From: Caulobacter sp. UNC279MFTsu5.1
GTDB lineage: Bacteria; Pseudomonadota; Alphaproteobacteria; Caulobacterales; Caulobacteraceae
Direction of reading: 5' to 3'
DNA: 64,000 bases
Assembly: GCF_900114015.1 (NCBI RefSeq)
Contig: NZ_FORN01000005.1
Span: 146,094 to 210,093, forward strand
Shown: positions 16,092-25,906 of the stretch, piece by piece
Layout of the letters: the number at the start of each line of letters is the position of its first letter
Numbering within the stretch: position 1 is the stretch's first letter
Program-made: the position numbers and the translations under genes
Notes under the pieces: generated by a model
What the model saw: the letters and a program-made list of their open reading frames with translations, nothing else
What the model was told of the DNA's origin: nothing
Databases searched by the model: none

Positions 16092-16853
16092 ATGGTCGAT
16101 CGTGTCACCGCCGCCGTCCTGATCATCGGCGACGAGATCCTGTCGGGCCGCACCCAGGACGTGAACCTCAACGCCATCGCCAAGTACCTGGCCACCTACG
16201 GCGTCGACCTCTGCGAGGCGCGGGTGGTGCCCGACGTCGAGCAGGAGATCGTCGATGCGGTCAACGCCCTGCGGACCCGGTACGACTACGTGGTCACCAC
16301 CGGAGGCATCGGCCCCACCCACGACGATATCACCGCCGATTCGGTGGCCAAGGCGTTCGGGGTGACCGCGCCCGAGCATCCCGAGATCATGGCCATGCTG
16401 CGCGAGCGCTGGGGCGAGCCCAACGCCGCCCGCCGGCGCATGGCCCATGTTCCCGAGGGCGGGACCCTGGTGAAGAACCCGGTCCAGGGGCCGCCCGGCT
16501 TCCAGATCGGCAACGTCTTCGTGCTGGCCGGGGTGCCGGCGATCATGCGCGGCATGCTCGACGACGTCGGCCCGCGCCTGCGCACCGGGGCGGTGGTGAT
16601 CAGCAAGACCGTCCGGGTCACCGGCACCGGCGAGGGCACGATCGCCGCGCCGTTGGAAGCGGTGGCCAAGGCCCATCCGGACCTGTCGATCGGCAGCTAT
16701 CCGTTCTTCGCCCCGCCCGACGTCTACGGCGCCAGCCTGGTGATCCGCGGCCGCGACGCCGCCGAGGTCGACGCGGCGGTGGAGGCGCTGGTGGCGGCGC
16801 TGACCGAGGTCGGGGTGACGGGGATCGAGCAGATGGAGGCGGGGGCGGCTTAG
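16092..16853 (+). CDS. CinA-like/molybdopterin-binding (MoaB-Mog fold) protein
   Basis: The 253-residue protein has the MoCF-biosynthesis fold at the N-terminus: VTAAVLIIGDEILSGRTQDVN and YDYVVTTGGIGPTHDDITADSVAKAFG. The latter is the GGIGPTHDD motif typical of the N-terminal domain of CinA. The C-terminal part (VIRGRDAAEVDAAVEALVAALTEVG) is short, and the amidase domain of full CinA is absent. Relatives bind molybdopterin or act as pyrophosphatases on nucleotide cofactors. The substrate here is not determined. It is followed by a palindromic repeat. Confidence 0.88.
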   Translation: MVDRVTAAVLIIGDEILSGRTQDVNLNAIAKYLATYGVDLCEARVVPDVEQEIVDAVNALRTRYDYVVTTGGIGPTHDDITADSVAKAFGVTAPEHPEIMAMLRERWGEPNAARRRMAHVPEGGTLVKNPVQGPPGFQIGNVFVLAGVPAIMRGMLDDVGPRLRTGAVVISKTVRVTGTGEGTIAAPLEAVAKAHPDLSIGSYPFFAPPDVYGASLVIRGRDAAEVDAAVEALVAALTEVGVTGIEQMEAGAA

Positions 16854-16880
16854 GGAGAAACCTCCCGGTCCTCCTCCGTT

Positions 16881-16986
16881 GTCATCCCGGAAAGCGCGCA
16901 GCGCTTGTCCGGGATCCCGGACAGCCGCACCGCCTTCGCCCAGTCCCCTGGATCCCGGACAGCCTCTGCGAGGCTTCCGGGATGAC
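16881..16986. repeat. Palindromic repeat, GTCATCCCGG family
   Basis: It starts GTCATCCCGGAAAGCGCGCAGCG and ends GAGGCTTCCGGGATGAC, with CTTGTCCGGGATCC and GGATCCCGGACAG inside. It is nearly identical in order and orientation to the copy at 52991-53095 and inverted relative to 8303-8405. It lies between the convergent CinA-like and XRE genes and may act as a bidirectional terminator. Confidence 0.85.
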
Positions 16987-16997
16987 AAGGTCGGGGC

Positions 16998-17387
16998 CTA
17001 AGCCACGTCGGCCGTGTCGTCCGGCTCGACCAGGGTCTTGGCGACGTTGAGGATCGCCTTGCGCCCTTTGGGCGTGGCCTGGCCGTAAGCGCGCAGCAGG
17101 TCGATGGCGCCCGGCGTCGAAAGCGCTGTCAGCATGGCCACGTCCTGCTCGGCCACCACGTCCTCGCCCACCAGGCTGCCGACCGTGGTCTGCAGCTTGG
17201 CGGCGATGCGCACCAGCATCGAGGCCGAGACCCGGTTGGTCCCGCGCTCGTATTTCTGGACCTGCTGGAAGGTCAGGCCCAGCACCTGGGCCAGCTCATC
17301 CTGGCTGATCTTCATGTGGCGTCTCTGGACCCGGATGCGGGTGCCCACCGCGACGTCGATAGGATCTGGACCAGTCGGCGTATTCAA
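16998..17387 (-). CDS. XRE-family helix-turn-helix regulator
   Basis: The DNA-binding domain is clear: VGTRIRVQRRHMKISQDELAQ and VLGLTFQQVQKYERGTNRVS, then ASMLVRIAAKLQTTVGSLVG. The C-terminal tail (LLRAYGQATPKGRKAILNVAKTLV) is typical of small alphaproteobacterial regulators of this type. I chose a TTG start at 17387 (LNTPTGPDPIDVAVG) because family members begin with a similar M-x-TPNPIDV sequence and a GGGGGGCGGC ribosome-binding-like tract precedes it. A TTG at 17447 would add 20 residues. The product is 129 residues. It is divergent from the LuxR-type gene at 17504. Confidence 0.85.
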   Translation of the reverse strand: MNTPTGPDPIDVAVGTRIRVQRRHMKISQDELAQVLGLTFQQVQKYERGTNRVSASMLVRIAAKLQTTVGSLVGEDVVAEQDVAMLTALSTPGAIDLLRAYGQATPKGRKAILNVAKTLVEPDDTADVA

Positions 17388-17503
17388 AGCCGCCCCCCGC
17401 TGAAATGGCGATTTCGGAACTATCGGCTTGGCCTTGGCCAGCCGCAATGCATTCTTGCACCATGCGTGGCGCGTCGGGCGCGGCGACGATCGTTTCGAAC
17501 GTG

Positions 17504-18361
17504 ATGGACAGGCCTTCGACCCCCTCGGCGCCCAATATCGAACTGCTCACCCAGCGGGAGCGGGAGGCCCTGCGCTGGGTCGCGGAACATAGGCTTTCCA
17601 AGGAAATCGGCCCGCTGATGGGGGTTTCCAAGTCGCGCGCCGACGCTCTGGTCGAAAGCGCCTGCCGCAAGCTGGGCGTCAGCGGCCGGCGCGCGGCGGC
17701 CCGGATGCTGACCGCCCACGACCACGCCGCGCCGCCGACCGCCCGCGCGACACCGGGGAGTGATTCTCCGGGCTATGGGACTGAATCCCACAGCGACTCA
17801 ATGGGACTGTCGCTGGTCCCGCCATCGCCGTCTGCTGCCGTCTCGACATTCCAAGAGACGGATCAAGACCGTGAACATGAGCGTGGTGAACGACAACGAA
17901 GCGACCAGCCTGGCGGGGACCCGCCTGGGCCTGCTGGTGCGCAAGGCGCTGCAGATCCGCGAGGCGGCGGCCAATTTCGACCGCGACTGGCCGCCGTTGG
18001 CGAACCGGCCGTCGATGCCGGTCTTCGCCTGGACGGAGCTGGAGCGCCAGCTGCTGAGCCTGGCGCCGGACGCCCTGGCGCCGATGGTCCGGGACCTGGT
18101 CTCGGCGGTGCGCAAGGAGGCCAGCCCCAAGCCGCCGGAGATGGTGCTGCGCGAGATCCTGATCGTCACGGCCACGGTCCTGGACGAGACCTTCCACGCG
18201 AAATGGCGCGAGGCCTGGGCGGAGGGCACGACCATGTCCTGAACCCCGCCGTCCGCCTGCTGCTCGTCCTCGCCATCGCCGCCGCCTGCAGCCTGCTGAT
18301 CGGCGGCCTCCTGGGGACCCGGCAAGTCGCTCACTTCTTCCAAGTCCTGCGCTACGGCTGA
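17504..18361 (+). CDS. LuxR-type helix-turn-helix protein with an uncertain C-terminal part
   Basis: The N-terminal 85 codons encode a LuxR/GerE HTH domain: LTQREREALRWVAEHRLSKEI, MGVSKSRADALVESACRKLG and RRAAARMLTAHDH. After about 17755 the frame stays open to 18361 but reads through Pro/Gly/Arg-rich sequence that is the shadow of the 121-codon gene at 17877, which lies in another frame. The last 40 codons (from about 18239) again look real and form one hydrophobic helix (VRLLLVLAIAAACSLLIGGLLG). Small alphaproteobacterial HTH proteins with a C-terminal membrane helix exist. This may be one such gene split by an insertion, or two separate genes. The end coordinate is therefore the least certain part. 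Confidence 0.45.
   Translation: MDRPSTPSAPNIELLTQREREALRWVAEHRLSKEIGPLMGVSKSRADALVESACRKLGVSGRRAAARMLTAHDHAAPPTARATPGSDSPGYGTESHSDSMGLSLVPPSPSAAVSTFQETDQDREHERGERQRSDQPGGDPPGPAGAQGAADPRGGGQFRPRLAAVGEPAVDAGLRLDGAGAPAAEPGAGRPGADGPGPGLGGAQGGQPQAAGDGAARDPDRHGHGPGRDLPREMARGLGGGHDHVLNPAVRLLLVLAIAAACSLLIGGLLGTRQVAHFFQVLRYG
17762..17799. promoter_or_regulatory. Cluster of three GANTC (CcrM) sites upstream of the 17877 gene
   Basis: GATTC at 17762-17766, GAATC at 17783-17787 and GACTC at 17795-17799 lie within 38 bases. GANTC is the recognition site of the cell-cycle methyltransferase CcrM in Caulobacterales, and GcrA activates promoters carrying methylated sites. Such AT-containing sites are rare in this GC-rich DNA. 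The two downstream sites also lie in hairpin arms or loops. Regulation of the 17877 gene by methylation state is inferred. Confidence 0.5.
17776..17861. promoter_or_regulatory. Leader with three consecutive short hairpins
   Basis: TGGGA at 17776-17780 pairs with TCCCA at 17786-17790. CAGCGAC at 17791-17797 pairs with GTCGCTG at 17809-17815. CCGTCTC at 17838-17844 pairs with GAGACGG at 17855-17861. The last ends 15 bases before the ATG at 17877. The array overlaps the GANTC cluster and looks like a 5' leader. There is no T-run, so a plain terminator is unlikely. Confidence 0.4.
17877..18242 (+). CDS. Hypothetical 121-residue soluble protein
   Basis: Codon third positions are almost all G or C over the whole ORF, which supports real coding in this frame over the overlapping LuxR frame. 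The protein is helical and without signal peptide: TRLGLLVRKALQIREAAANFDRDWPP, PVFAWTELERQLLSLAP, MVRDLVSAVRKEAS, EILIVTATVLDETFHAKWREAW. The ATG at 17877 follows the hairpin leader. Its TGA overlaps a CTG that could start the small membrane ORF ending at 18361. The function is unknown. The position between two regulators suggests a regulatory or accessory role. Confidence 0.75.
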   Translation: MSVVNDNEATSLAGTRLGLLVRKALQIREAAANFDRDWPPLANRPSMPVFAWTELERQLLSLAPDALAPMVRDLVSAVRKEASPKPPEMVLREILIVTATVLDETFHAKWREAWAEGTTMS

Positions 18362-18441
18362 CCCTCGGGGCTGAACCCCGCGACGGGCGCCGGGCGTCCG
18401 TCATCAGCAACGCGCCCTCGGGCGCTGGGGGAGCACGTCAC

Positions 18442-18786
18442 ATGAAGCGTCGCATCGTCGCCGAGCAATTGGCCAACTGTCTGTTCACCACCGAAGAGGC
18501 CGTGGACACCACCCTGGCCCTGATGGGCGACCTGATCGCCGCCATGCCGCGCGCCCGGCTCGAGGCGGGCCTGGCCGCCGGCGTCGGCCAGCAGGCCGTC
18601 GACCGCGTGCTGGAGGCCGCCTCCGGCATGGCCAGCGCCCGCCGCTCGCTGATCGCCGCCCACGAGGCCCTGGCCGAGGCCAAGGACCAGGTCGGGCTGC
18701 GCCGAGTCACTCTGGTGGGCGGCGGCGACAAGAGCACGGGCGATCTCCCGCGCACCGGCCACCTGCAGGAGGTCAAGAGCGCCTGA
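18442..18786 (+). CDS. Hypothetical 114-residue helical protein
   Basis: The product is a small soluble helical protein: RRIVAEQLANCLFTTEEAVDTTLALMGDLIAAMPRARLEAGLAAGVGQQAVDRVLEAAS, then a helical segment SARRSLIAAHEALAEAKDQVGL and a charged tail. Good GC third-position bias and a clean ATG at 18442 support it. A hairpin with CGAGGCCCC/GGGGCCTCG arms follows the stop. I do not recognise the family. It may be linked to the preceding small genes. Confidence 0.75.
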   Translation: MKRRIVAEQLANCLFTTEEAVDTTLALMGDLIAAMPRARLEAGLAAGVGQQAVDRVLEAASGMASARRSLIAAHEALAEAKDQVGLRRVTLVGGGDKSTGDLPRTGHLQEVKSA

Positions 18787-18793
18787 CCGCCCG

Positions 18794-18816
18794 CGAGGCC
18801 CCTTGGCGGGGCCTCG
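18794..18816 (+). terminator. Hairpin after the 18442 gene
   Basis: CGAGGCCCC pairs with GGGGCCTCG around a five-base loop, just after the stop at 18786. There is only a weak T content downstream (ATTCGTG), so the termination strength is doubtful. Confidence 0.45.
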
Positions 18817-18854
18817 ATTCGTGAGACACATGTCGCTCCCGGCGCGGGGGCGAC

Positions 18855-19304
18855 ATGTTCCATTTCTCCAACTTCTTCTCGATCCTGCCGACCCAGATCG
18901 CCGCCGTGGCCATGCTGGCGATCTGCGCCCTGGCCCTGCTGGTCGGCCGGCGCCTGGAGCGCGGGCTGGCCGTGGCCACCGTCGCCGCCTGGTTCCTTTC
19001 GGCCGCCGTCCAGCTCCCCGATCGCGCCACGGTGCAGTGGGGGATCTTCACGGTCGACATCGTCTACCTGCTGATCCTGATCGGCCTGTGCGCGTTCGAG
19101 CGCCGGGTCTGGATCCTGTTCATGACCGCCTTCCAGCTGCTGGTCGTGCTGACCCACGTGGCCTTCATCATCGACCTGACCCTGATGCAGTGGAGCTTCT
19201 TCTCCGCCTACTACCTGTGGAGCGACGCCGAACTGGCGGCCTTCGCGGTCGGCGTGGCCCAGGCGGGGTGGGAGCGGTGGCGCACGCAGCGGCGAGGCGG
19301 CTAG
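18855..19304 (+). CDS. Hypothetical small integral membrane protein
   Basis: The 149-residue protein has four predicted helices, roughly residues 10-30 (LPTQIAAVAMLAICALALLVG), 36-52, 63-82 (FTVDIVYLLILIGLCAF) and 84-110 (VWILFMTAFQLLVVLTHVAFII). It is followed by WSFFSAYYLWSDAELAAFAVGVAQ and a basic tail (ERWRTQRRGG). The composition suggests an inner-membrane protein with the C-terminus in the cytoplasm. I cannot assign a family. Its stop lies five bases from the end of the tRNA-Leu gene on the other strand. Confidence 0.8.
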   Translation: MFHFSNFFSILPTQIAAVAMLAICALALLVGRRLERGLAVATVAAWFLSAAVQLPDRATVQWGIFTVDIVYLLILIGLCAFERRVWILFMTAFQLLVVLTHVAFIIDLTLMQWSFFSAYYLWSDAELAAFAVGVAQAGWERWRTQRRGG

Positions 19305-19309
19305 GGCGC

Positions 19310-19396
19310 TGGTGCGGGCGGCCGGGGTCGAACCGGCAAGGCCTTGCGGCCGGCGGATTTTAAGTCCGCTGCGTCTACCAGTTTCGCCACGCCCGC
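19310..19396 (-). tRNA. tRNA-Leu (anticodon UAA)
   Basis: Read on the minus strand, the sequence folds as a class II tRNA of 87 bases. The acceptor arm is GCGGGCG with CGCCCGC, then A and an encoded CCA. The D arm contains GGTAGACGC, the anticodon stem-loop is GCGGA-CTTAAAA-TCCGC with anticodon TAA, there is a long variable arm, and the T arm is GCCGG-TTCGACC-CCGGC. The anticodon UAA reads Leu UUA/UUG, codons that are rare in this GC-rich DNA. Confidence 0.95.
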
Positions 19397-19576
19397 GCTG
19401 GTCCTGCCCGTATAGGATGGGGGAAGGGCCTCGCCAAGGGTGGGCGCGAGACCGGCGCCCGCCTTCGCGGCGCCGCGGTGGAAACTGGACCGTCGCGGCT
19501 CGACGCACGGCCAAGGCGTGATAGCGTCGCCGGTCTCGATCGCCCAAGGACGGGGCGAGGACTGGGGATAGTGATC

Positions 19577-20866
19577 ATGCAGCGTGAACGGGCCGCTCTG
19601 GCCTTCCTGGCGGCGGCCTGCGCCGCGTCCCTGACCGCGGTCGCGGCCCATGCCGCCGAGGTCGAGGTGGTGCGCGCCGCGCGCCTGCTGGACGTGGCCG
19701 CCGGCAAGTATGTCGACAGGCCGCAGGTGGTGATCACCGACGGGCGGATCTCGGCCGTGGGCAAGGCGGGCGACGCGGTTCCGGCCGGGGCGACGGTGGT
19801 CGACCTGCCGGACGCGACCCTGCTGCCGGGCCTGATCGACATGCACGTGCACTTGGACAGCGTCGCCGAGATCGGCGGCTACAACGGTCTGCAGTACAGC
19901 GACGCCTTCTGGAGCGTGGTGCAGACCGCCAACGCCAAGCGCACGCTGGAGGCCGGCTTCACCACCGTGCGCAACGTGGGCTCGGAGAATTTCGACGACG
20001 TGGGCCTGCGCGAGGCGATCGACGGGGGTTACGTGCCCGGCCCGCGCATCGTCACCGCCACCTACGCCATCGGCGCGACGGGCGGCCACTGCGACCAGAC
20101 CTTCTTCCCGCCGTCCATGGACCAGAAGAGCCCCTACAACGTCGACAGCCCCGACGAGGGGCGCAAGGTGGTGCGCACGCTGAAGAAGTACGGCGCCCAG
20201 GTGATCAAGATCTGCGCGACCGGCGGGGTGTTCTCGCACGGCGATGAGCCGGGCCAGCAGCAGCTGACCTTGGCCGAGATGCAGGCGATCGTCGACGAGG
20301 CCCACATGGCCGGGCTGAAGGTCGCCGCCCACGCCCACGGCGCGGCGGGCATCAAGGACGCCATCCGCGCCGGCGTCGACACCATCGAGCACGCCAGCCT
20401 GGTCGACGACGAGGGGATCAAGCTGGCGGTCCAGAAGGGCGCCTACTTCTCGATGGACATCTACAACACCGACTACACCCAGGCCGAGGGCGCCCGGAAC
20501 GGCGTGCTGGAGGACAATCTGCGCAAGGATCGCGATATCGGCGAGGTGCAGCGCGAGAACTTCCGCAAGGCCCTGAAGGCCGGGGTGAAGATGATCTACG
20601 GCACCGACGCCGGGGTCTATCCGCACGGCGGCAACGGCAAGCAGTTCGCGGTGATGGTCCGCTATGGCGCGACCCCGCTGCAGGCGATCCAGGCCGCGAC
20701 GATCACCGCGTCCCAGGCCCTGGGCCGCGAGAAGGACGTCGGCCAGGTGGCCGTGGGCCGCTACGGCGACCTGATCGGGGTGTTCGGCGATCCGCTGGAG
20801 GACATCACGACCCTGGAGGAGCCGGTGTTCGTGATGAAGGGCGGGGCGGTGGTCGTGCGGCCCTAG
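19577..20866 (+). CDS. Exported amidohydrolase-family enzyme
   Basis: The 429-residue metal-dependent hydrolase has a signal peptide (ERAALAFLAAACAASLTAVAAHA). The family ligands are visible: GLIDMHVHLD (the HxH pair), the lysine region VIKICATGGV, VAAHAHGAAGIKDAIRAGVDTIEHAS with two histidines, and IYGTDAGVYPHGGNG with the Asp. A long loop between the HxH and Lys motifs contains TGGHCDQTFFPPS. Sequence features resemble Caulobacter Cc2672-type Xaa-Arg dipeptidases, which cleave C-terminal Arg or Lys dipeptides, but this is only a resemblance by eye. The ATG at 19577 gives the signal peptide. Confidence 0.9.
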   Translation: MQRERAALAFLAAACAASLTAVAAHAAEVEVVRAARLLDVAAGKYVDRPQVVITDGRISAVGKAGDAVPAGATVVDLPDATLLPGLIDMHVHLDSVAEIGGYNGLQYSDAFWSVVQTANAKRTLEAGFTTVRNVGSENFDDVGLREAIDGGYVPGPRIVTATYAIGATGGHCDQTFFPPSMDQKSPYNVDSPDEGRKVVRTLKKYGAQVIKICATGGVFSHGDEPGQQQLTLAEMQAIVDEAHMAGLKVAAHAHGAAGIKDAIRAGVDTIEHASLVDDEGIKLAVQKGAYFSMDIYNTDYTQAEGARNGVLEDNLRKDRDIGEVQRENFRKALKAGVKMIYGTDAGVYPHGGNGKQFAVMVRYGATPLQAIQAATITASQALGREKDVGQVAVGRYGDLIGVFGDPLEDITTLEEPVFVMKGGAVVVRP

Positions 20867-20875
20867 AGCGCTTGC

Positions 20876-20896
20876 CGGCCTGATCTCATCAGGCCG
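20876..20896 (+). terminator. Hairpin after the amidohydrolase gene
   Basis: CGGCCTGAT pairs with ATCAGGCCG around a three-base loop, 10 bases after the stop. It is embedded at the start of a dispersed repeat and has no strong T-run directly after the stem. Confidence 0.5.
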
Positions 20897-20908
20897 CACT
20901 CTAGATCT

Positions 20909-20965
20909 TTATTCCAACGCATTTTCTTCACGCGAACCGGTGTCCACTTCGCTCGAAAATGCTCT
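20909..20965. repeat. Alphaproteobacterial dispersed repeat
   Basis: The block GCATTTTCTTCACGCGAACC followed by GGTGTCCACTTCGCTCGAAAATGC is the inverted form of a repeat found between genes in many alphaproteobacteria. Its outer parts GCATTTT and AAAATGC pair. It separates the amidohydrolase gene from the hybrid kinase and encodes nothing. Confidence 0.75.
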
Positions 20966-21077
20966 GGATTGCCGCGCTGCTACAGAATGTCGCGGGGGTG
21001 GCGGCGCGGAGCTTAACGTCAAGGTATCGCGCGGATGCTAGGCCGGTGTCCTGTCGTTGCTGGAGCCGCTCCGGATC

Positions 21078-23189
<2,112 letters not shown>

Positions 23190-23284
23190 AAGAGGGCGGC
23201 CCGGCTTCACCTTTGGCCCGGCAGCGCCTAAATCGTGCGGCTCGCGGCGTTCGCGCCGACCGACCCCCGTTCAAGGCCGCGCCC

Positions 23285-24298
23285 GTGATCACCTTCGAAG
23301 ACGTCTCCAAGACCTATGCGGGACCTGGAAAGCAGGGGGGCGACCGCGCCGCCCTGGCCGGCGTCAGCCTGTCGGTCGCGCCCGGCGAGGTGTTCGGGGT
23401 GATCGGGGCCTCGGGGGCGGGCAAGTCCACCCTGATCCGGCTGATCAACGGCCTGGAGAAGCCGTCGGGCGGCAAGGTCGTGGTCGACGGCGACGACGTC
23501 GCGGCCCTGGGCGTCGAGGGGCTGCGGTCCCTGCGCCGCCGGGTCGGCATGATCTTCCAGCACTTCAACCTGCTGTCGTCCAAGACCGTGGCCGGCAATG
23601 TCGCCTTCCCGCTGAAGCTGGCCGGCCGTTCGGACGCCGAGGTCAAGGCGCGTACCGCCGAGCTGCTGGAGCGGGTGGGGCTGACCGATTTCGCCAACAA
23701 GTATCCAGCCCAGCTGTCGGGCGGCCAGAAGCAGCGGGTCGGGATCGCCCGCGCCCTGGCCACCGGCCCCAAGGTGCTGCTGTGCGACGAGGCGACCAGC
23801 GCGCTGGATCCGGAGACCACCGAACAGATCCTGGAGCTGGTCTCCAATCTCAATCGCGAGCTGGGCCTGACCATCGTGCTGATCACCCACGAGATGGACG
23901 TGGTCCGCCGCGTCTGCGACCGGGTGGCGGTGCTGGAGGGCGGCAAGGTGGTCGAGACCGGCCCGGTCGAGCAGGTGTTCCTGCACCCGGCCAGCGCCAC
24001 GGCCCGGCGGTTCGTGACGGAGGCCGATGGCGTTCCCGGCGAGGCCGGCGCCGCGGTCGACGGCCGCGTGGTGCGCCTGACCTTCCGCGGCGAGGCGACC
24101 TACAGGCCGATCCTGGGGGCGGTGGCCCGCGAGACCGGCGTCGACTATTCGATCCTGGGCGGCCGCATCCACCGCCTGCGCGAGACGCCGTACGGCCAGC
24201 TGACCCTGTCCCTGACCGGCGGCGACGTCGAGGCGGCGATCAGGCGCTTCCAGGCCGACGGGGTCCGGGTGGATCTGGTCGCGGAGGCGGGGCGATGA
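23285..24298 (+). CDS. metN: Methionine-type ABC importer ATPase MetN
   Basis: MetN powers uptake of methionine and its derivatives. The 337-residue protein has Walker [10 protein letters not shown], the signature [15 protein letters not shown] and Walker [14 protein letters not shown]. The C-terminal NIL regulatory domain ([13 protein letters not shown]...[16 protein letters not shown]) is specific to MetN and senses internal methionine. I chose a GTG at 23285 ([13 protein letters not shown]). A TTG at 23213 is possible but adds 24 low-quality residues. Its stop overlaps metI as ATGA. Confidence 0.93.
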   Translation: MITFEDVSKTYAGPGKQGGDRAALAGVSLSVAPGEVFGVIGASGAGKSTLIRLINGLEKPSGGKVVVDGDDVAALGVEGLRSLRRRVGMIFQHFNLLSSKTVAGNVAFPLKLAGRSDAEVKARTAELLERVGLTDFANKYPAQLSGGQKQRVGIARALATGPKVLLCDEATSALDPETTEQILELVSNLNRELGLTIVLITHEMDVVRRVCDRVAVLEGGKVVETGPVEQVFLHPASATARRFVTEADGVPGEAGAAVDGRVVRLTFRGEATYRPILGAVARETGVDYSILGGRIHRLRETPYGQLTLSLTGGDVEAAIRRFQADGVRVDLVAEAGR

Positions 24299-24960
24299 GC
24301 GCTTTCATGGAGAACATCGACTGGTCGGAGATCGGCCAGGCGACGCTCGACACCCTGTCGATGCTGGGCGGCTCGATGGTGCTGACTGTGCTGCTGGGCC
24401 TGCCGCTGGGCGTGATCCTGTTCCTGACCGGACCTAGCCAGATGCTGCACAACCGGATCGCCAACGGCGTGCTGTCGCTGGTGATCAACATCCTGCGCTC
24501 AGTGCCGTTCGTGATCCTGCTGATCGTGATGATCCCGCTGACCGTGGCCCTGGTCGGCACCTCGCTGGGCGTGGCCGGGGCGATCCCGCCGCTGGTGGCC
24601 GGCGCCGCGCCGTTCTTCGCCCGGCTGGTGGAGACGGCCCTGCGCGAGGTCGACAAGGGCGTGATCGAGGCCAGCTTCGCCATGGGGGCCAGGCGCCGGC
24701 AGGTGGTGCTGGGCGCGCTGCTGCCCGAAGCCATGCCCGGCCTGATCGCCGCGGCGACCGTGACGGCCATCGCCCTGGTGTCCTACACCGCCATGGCCGG
24801 CGTGGTCGGGGCGGGCGGCCTGGGGGATCTGGCCATCCGCTTCGGCTACCAGCGCTTCCAGACCGACGTGATGGTGGTGACCGTGGTGCTGCTGCTGGTG
24901 CTGGTCCAGGCGCTGCAGATGGTGGGGGACGCGGTGGTGCGGAAGGTTTCGCACCGGTAG
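24295..24960 (+). CDS. metI: Methionine-type ABC importer permease MetI
   Basis: The 221-residue inner-membrane permease has about five helices and the coupling-helix region [29 protein letters not shown], with the EAA-type motif that contacts MetN. The ATG at 24295 overlaps the metN stop, so both come from one mRNA. The binding protein gene metQ does not follow directly but lies 950 bases downstream. Confidence 0.94.
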   Translation: MSAFMENIDWSEIGQATLDTLSMLGGSMVLTVLLGLPLGVILFLTGPSQMLHNRIANGVLSLVINILRSVPFVILLIVMIPLTVALVGTSLGVAGAIPPLVAGAAPFFARLVETALREVDKGVIEASFAMGARRRQVVLGALLPEAMPGLIAAATVTAIALVSYTAMAGVVGAGGLGDLAIRFGYQRFQTDVMVVTVVLLLVLVQALQMVGDAVVRKVSHR

Positions 24961-24969
24961 GCGACTTGA

Positions 24970-25069
24970 GTCCTTCGAGGCTCCGCTTCGCTACGCACCT
25001 CAGGATGAGGAACTCGGCAATAGCGGTCCTCATCCTGAGGTGCGCGCTCCTGAGCGCGCCTCGAAGGAC
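24970..25069. repeat. Palindromic repeat, GTCCTTCGAGG family
   Basis: The outer arms are GTCCTTCGAGG and CCTCGAAGGAC. The inner arms are GCACCTCAGGATGAGGA and TCCTCATCCTGAGGTGC. This element type is widespread in alphaproteobacterial intergenic DNA. It lies between metI and the 25114 gene and could end the metNI transcript. One complete copy occurs in the window. Confidence 0.85.
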
Positions 25070-25113
25070 GCACGACGTTCCCAAGACGTCCCGCGACGAC
25101 TAGAACCCCGCGA

Positions 25114-25482
25114 ATGACCGACGACGACATCCCCATCCTGTCCGCTCCGCCGCCCGAGCACTGGGACGAAAGCTTCGCCCAGGGTCTGGTCGGCAAGATC
25201 ATGCTGGTGAACCTGACCTTCCTGGACGCCGAGGGCGAGCTGGAGGGGCGCGAGGCCTTTTACGGCGTGGTGATCACCGCCGACGCCGAGGAGGGGATCC
25301 TGCTCGACCTGCTGGGCCCGCAGGACGGCGACACCACCACCCTGCCGCCCCAGACCTCGAACATCGTCGCGGCCGCGCCGGGGCTCTATCCATTGACAGA
25401 CGGCGAGACGGTCGAGAACCCGGACTTCCTATCCAGCTGGACTATCGCCGGGCCGGAAGAGCCGGCGAACGATCCGGAATAG
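25114..25482 (+). CDS. Hypothetical acidic 122-residue protein
   Basis: A soluble, strongly acidic protein with a beta-rich core: GKIMLVNLTFLDAEGELEGREAFYGVVI, EEGILLDLLGPQDGDTTTLPP and WTIAGPEEPANDPE. There is no signal peptide. The PILSAPPPEHWDESF N-terminus looks flexible. Third-position GC is high, so the ORF is real. The family is not recognised. It sits between metNI and metQ and converges with the 25508 gene. Confidence 0.75.
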   Translation: MTDDDIPILSAPPPEHWDESFAQGLVGKIMLVNLTFLDAEGELEGREAFYGVVITADAEEGILLDLLGPQDGDTTTLPPQTSNIVAAAPGLYPLTDGETVENPDFLSSWTIAGPEEPANDPE

Positions 25483-25507
25483 ACAAACCGCTCATCCCGG
25501 CGTTTGG

Positions 25508-25756
25508 TCAGCCCTGATCGAACGGAAACGGCAGCCGCCCCGCCTTGAACAGGATCTGCGGGTTCTCGTCGTAGTCGCCCAGCTCGACGTCGGCCGAGGC
25601 GGCGAAGGCGACGACGCCTTCGCGCAGCGGGGCCAGGCGCTCGGCCTTGCGGCGGGCTTCCTCGGCGTCCTTGCAGCCGACCTGCTGCTCGGCCTTCAGG
25701 CCCTTGCCGCGGCCGGCCTTGTAGGCTTGGACGATGTAGACGGTTTCTCGGGCCAT
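25508..25756 (-). CDS. Hypothetical 82-residue protein
   Basis: The start at 25756 (MARETVYIVQAYKAGRGKGLKAE) gives a small protein with VGCKDAEEARRKAERLAPLREGVVAFAASADVELGDYDE, alternating strand and helix. An upstream in-frame start at 25882 would add 42 residues lying in metQ upstream DNA, and I reject it. Similar short proteins occur in related bacteria as conserved hypotheticals. The function is unknown. Confidence 0.75.
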   Translation of the reverse strand: MARETVYIVQAYKAGRGKGLKAEQQVGCKDAEEARRKAERLAPLREGVVAFAASADVELGDYDENPQILFKAGRLPFPFDQG

Positions 25757-25906
25757 CCCTACCCAGGCGACCTGTTCGGCTCCTGGGTCAAGACGCGAGG
25801 CCGAAATGATCCAAGACTCTGCGCGCCGGTTCAGGAAAACTGATTTCCCGATCCGCCGGGAAGCGGGCAATACCCTACCCATCCAGTCGCCTTAACGGAG
25901 CCGTTC

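Noticed and set aside
23190..23284. Possible SAM riboswitch before metN
   Set aside because: The gap is only about 95 bases, GC-rich, and shows no conserved SAM-riboswitch core that I can recognise. Only a short GGCG/CGCC pairing is visible.
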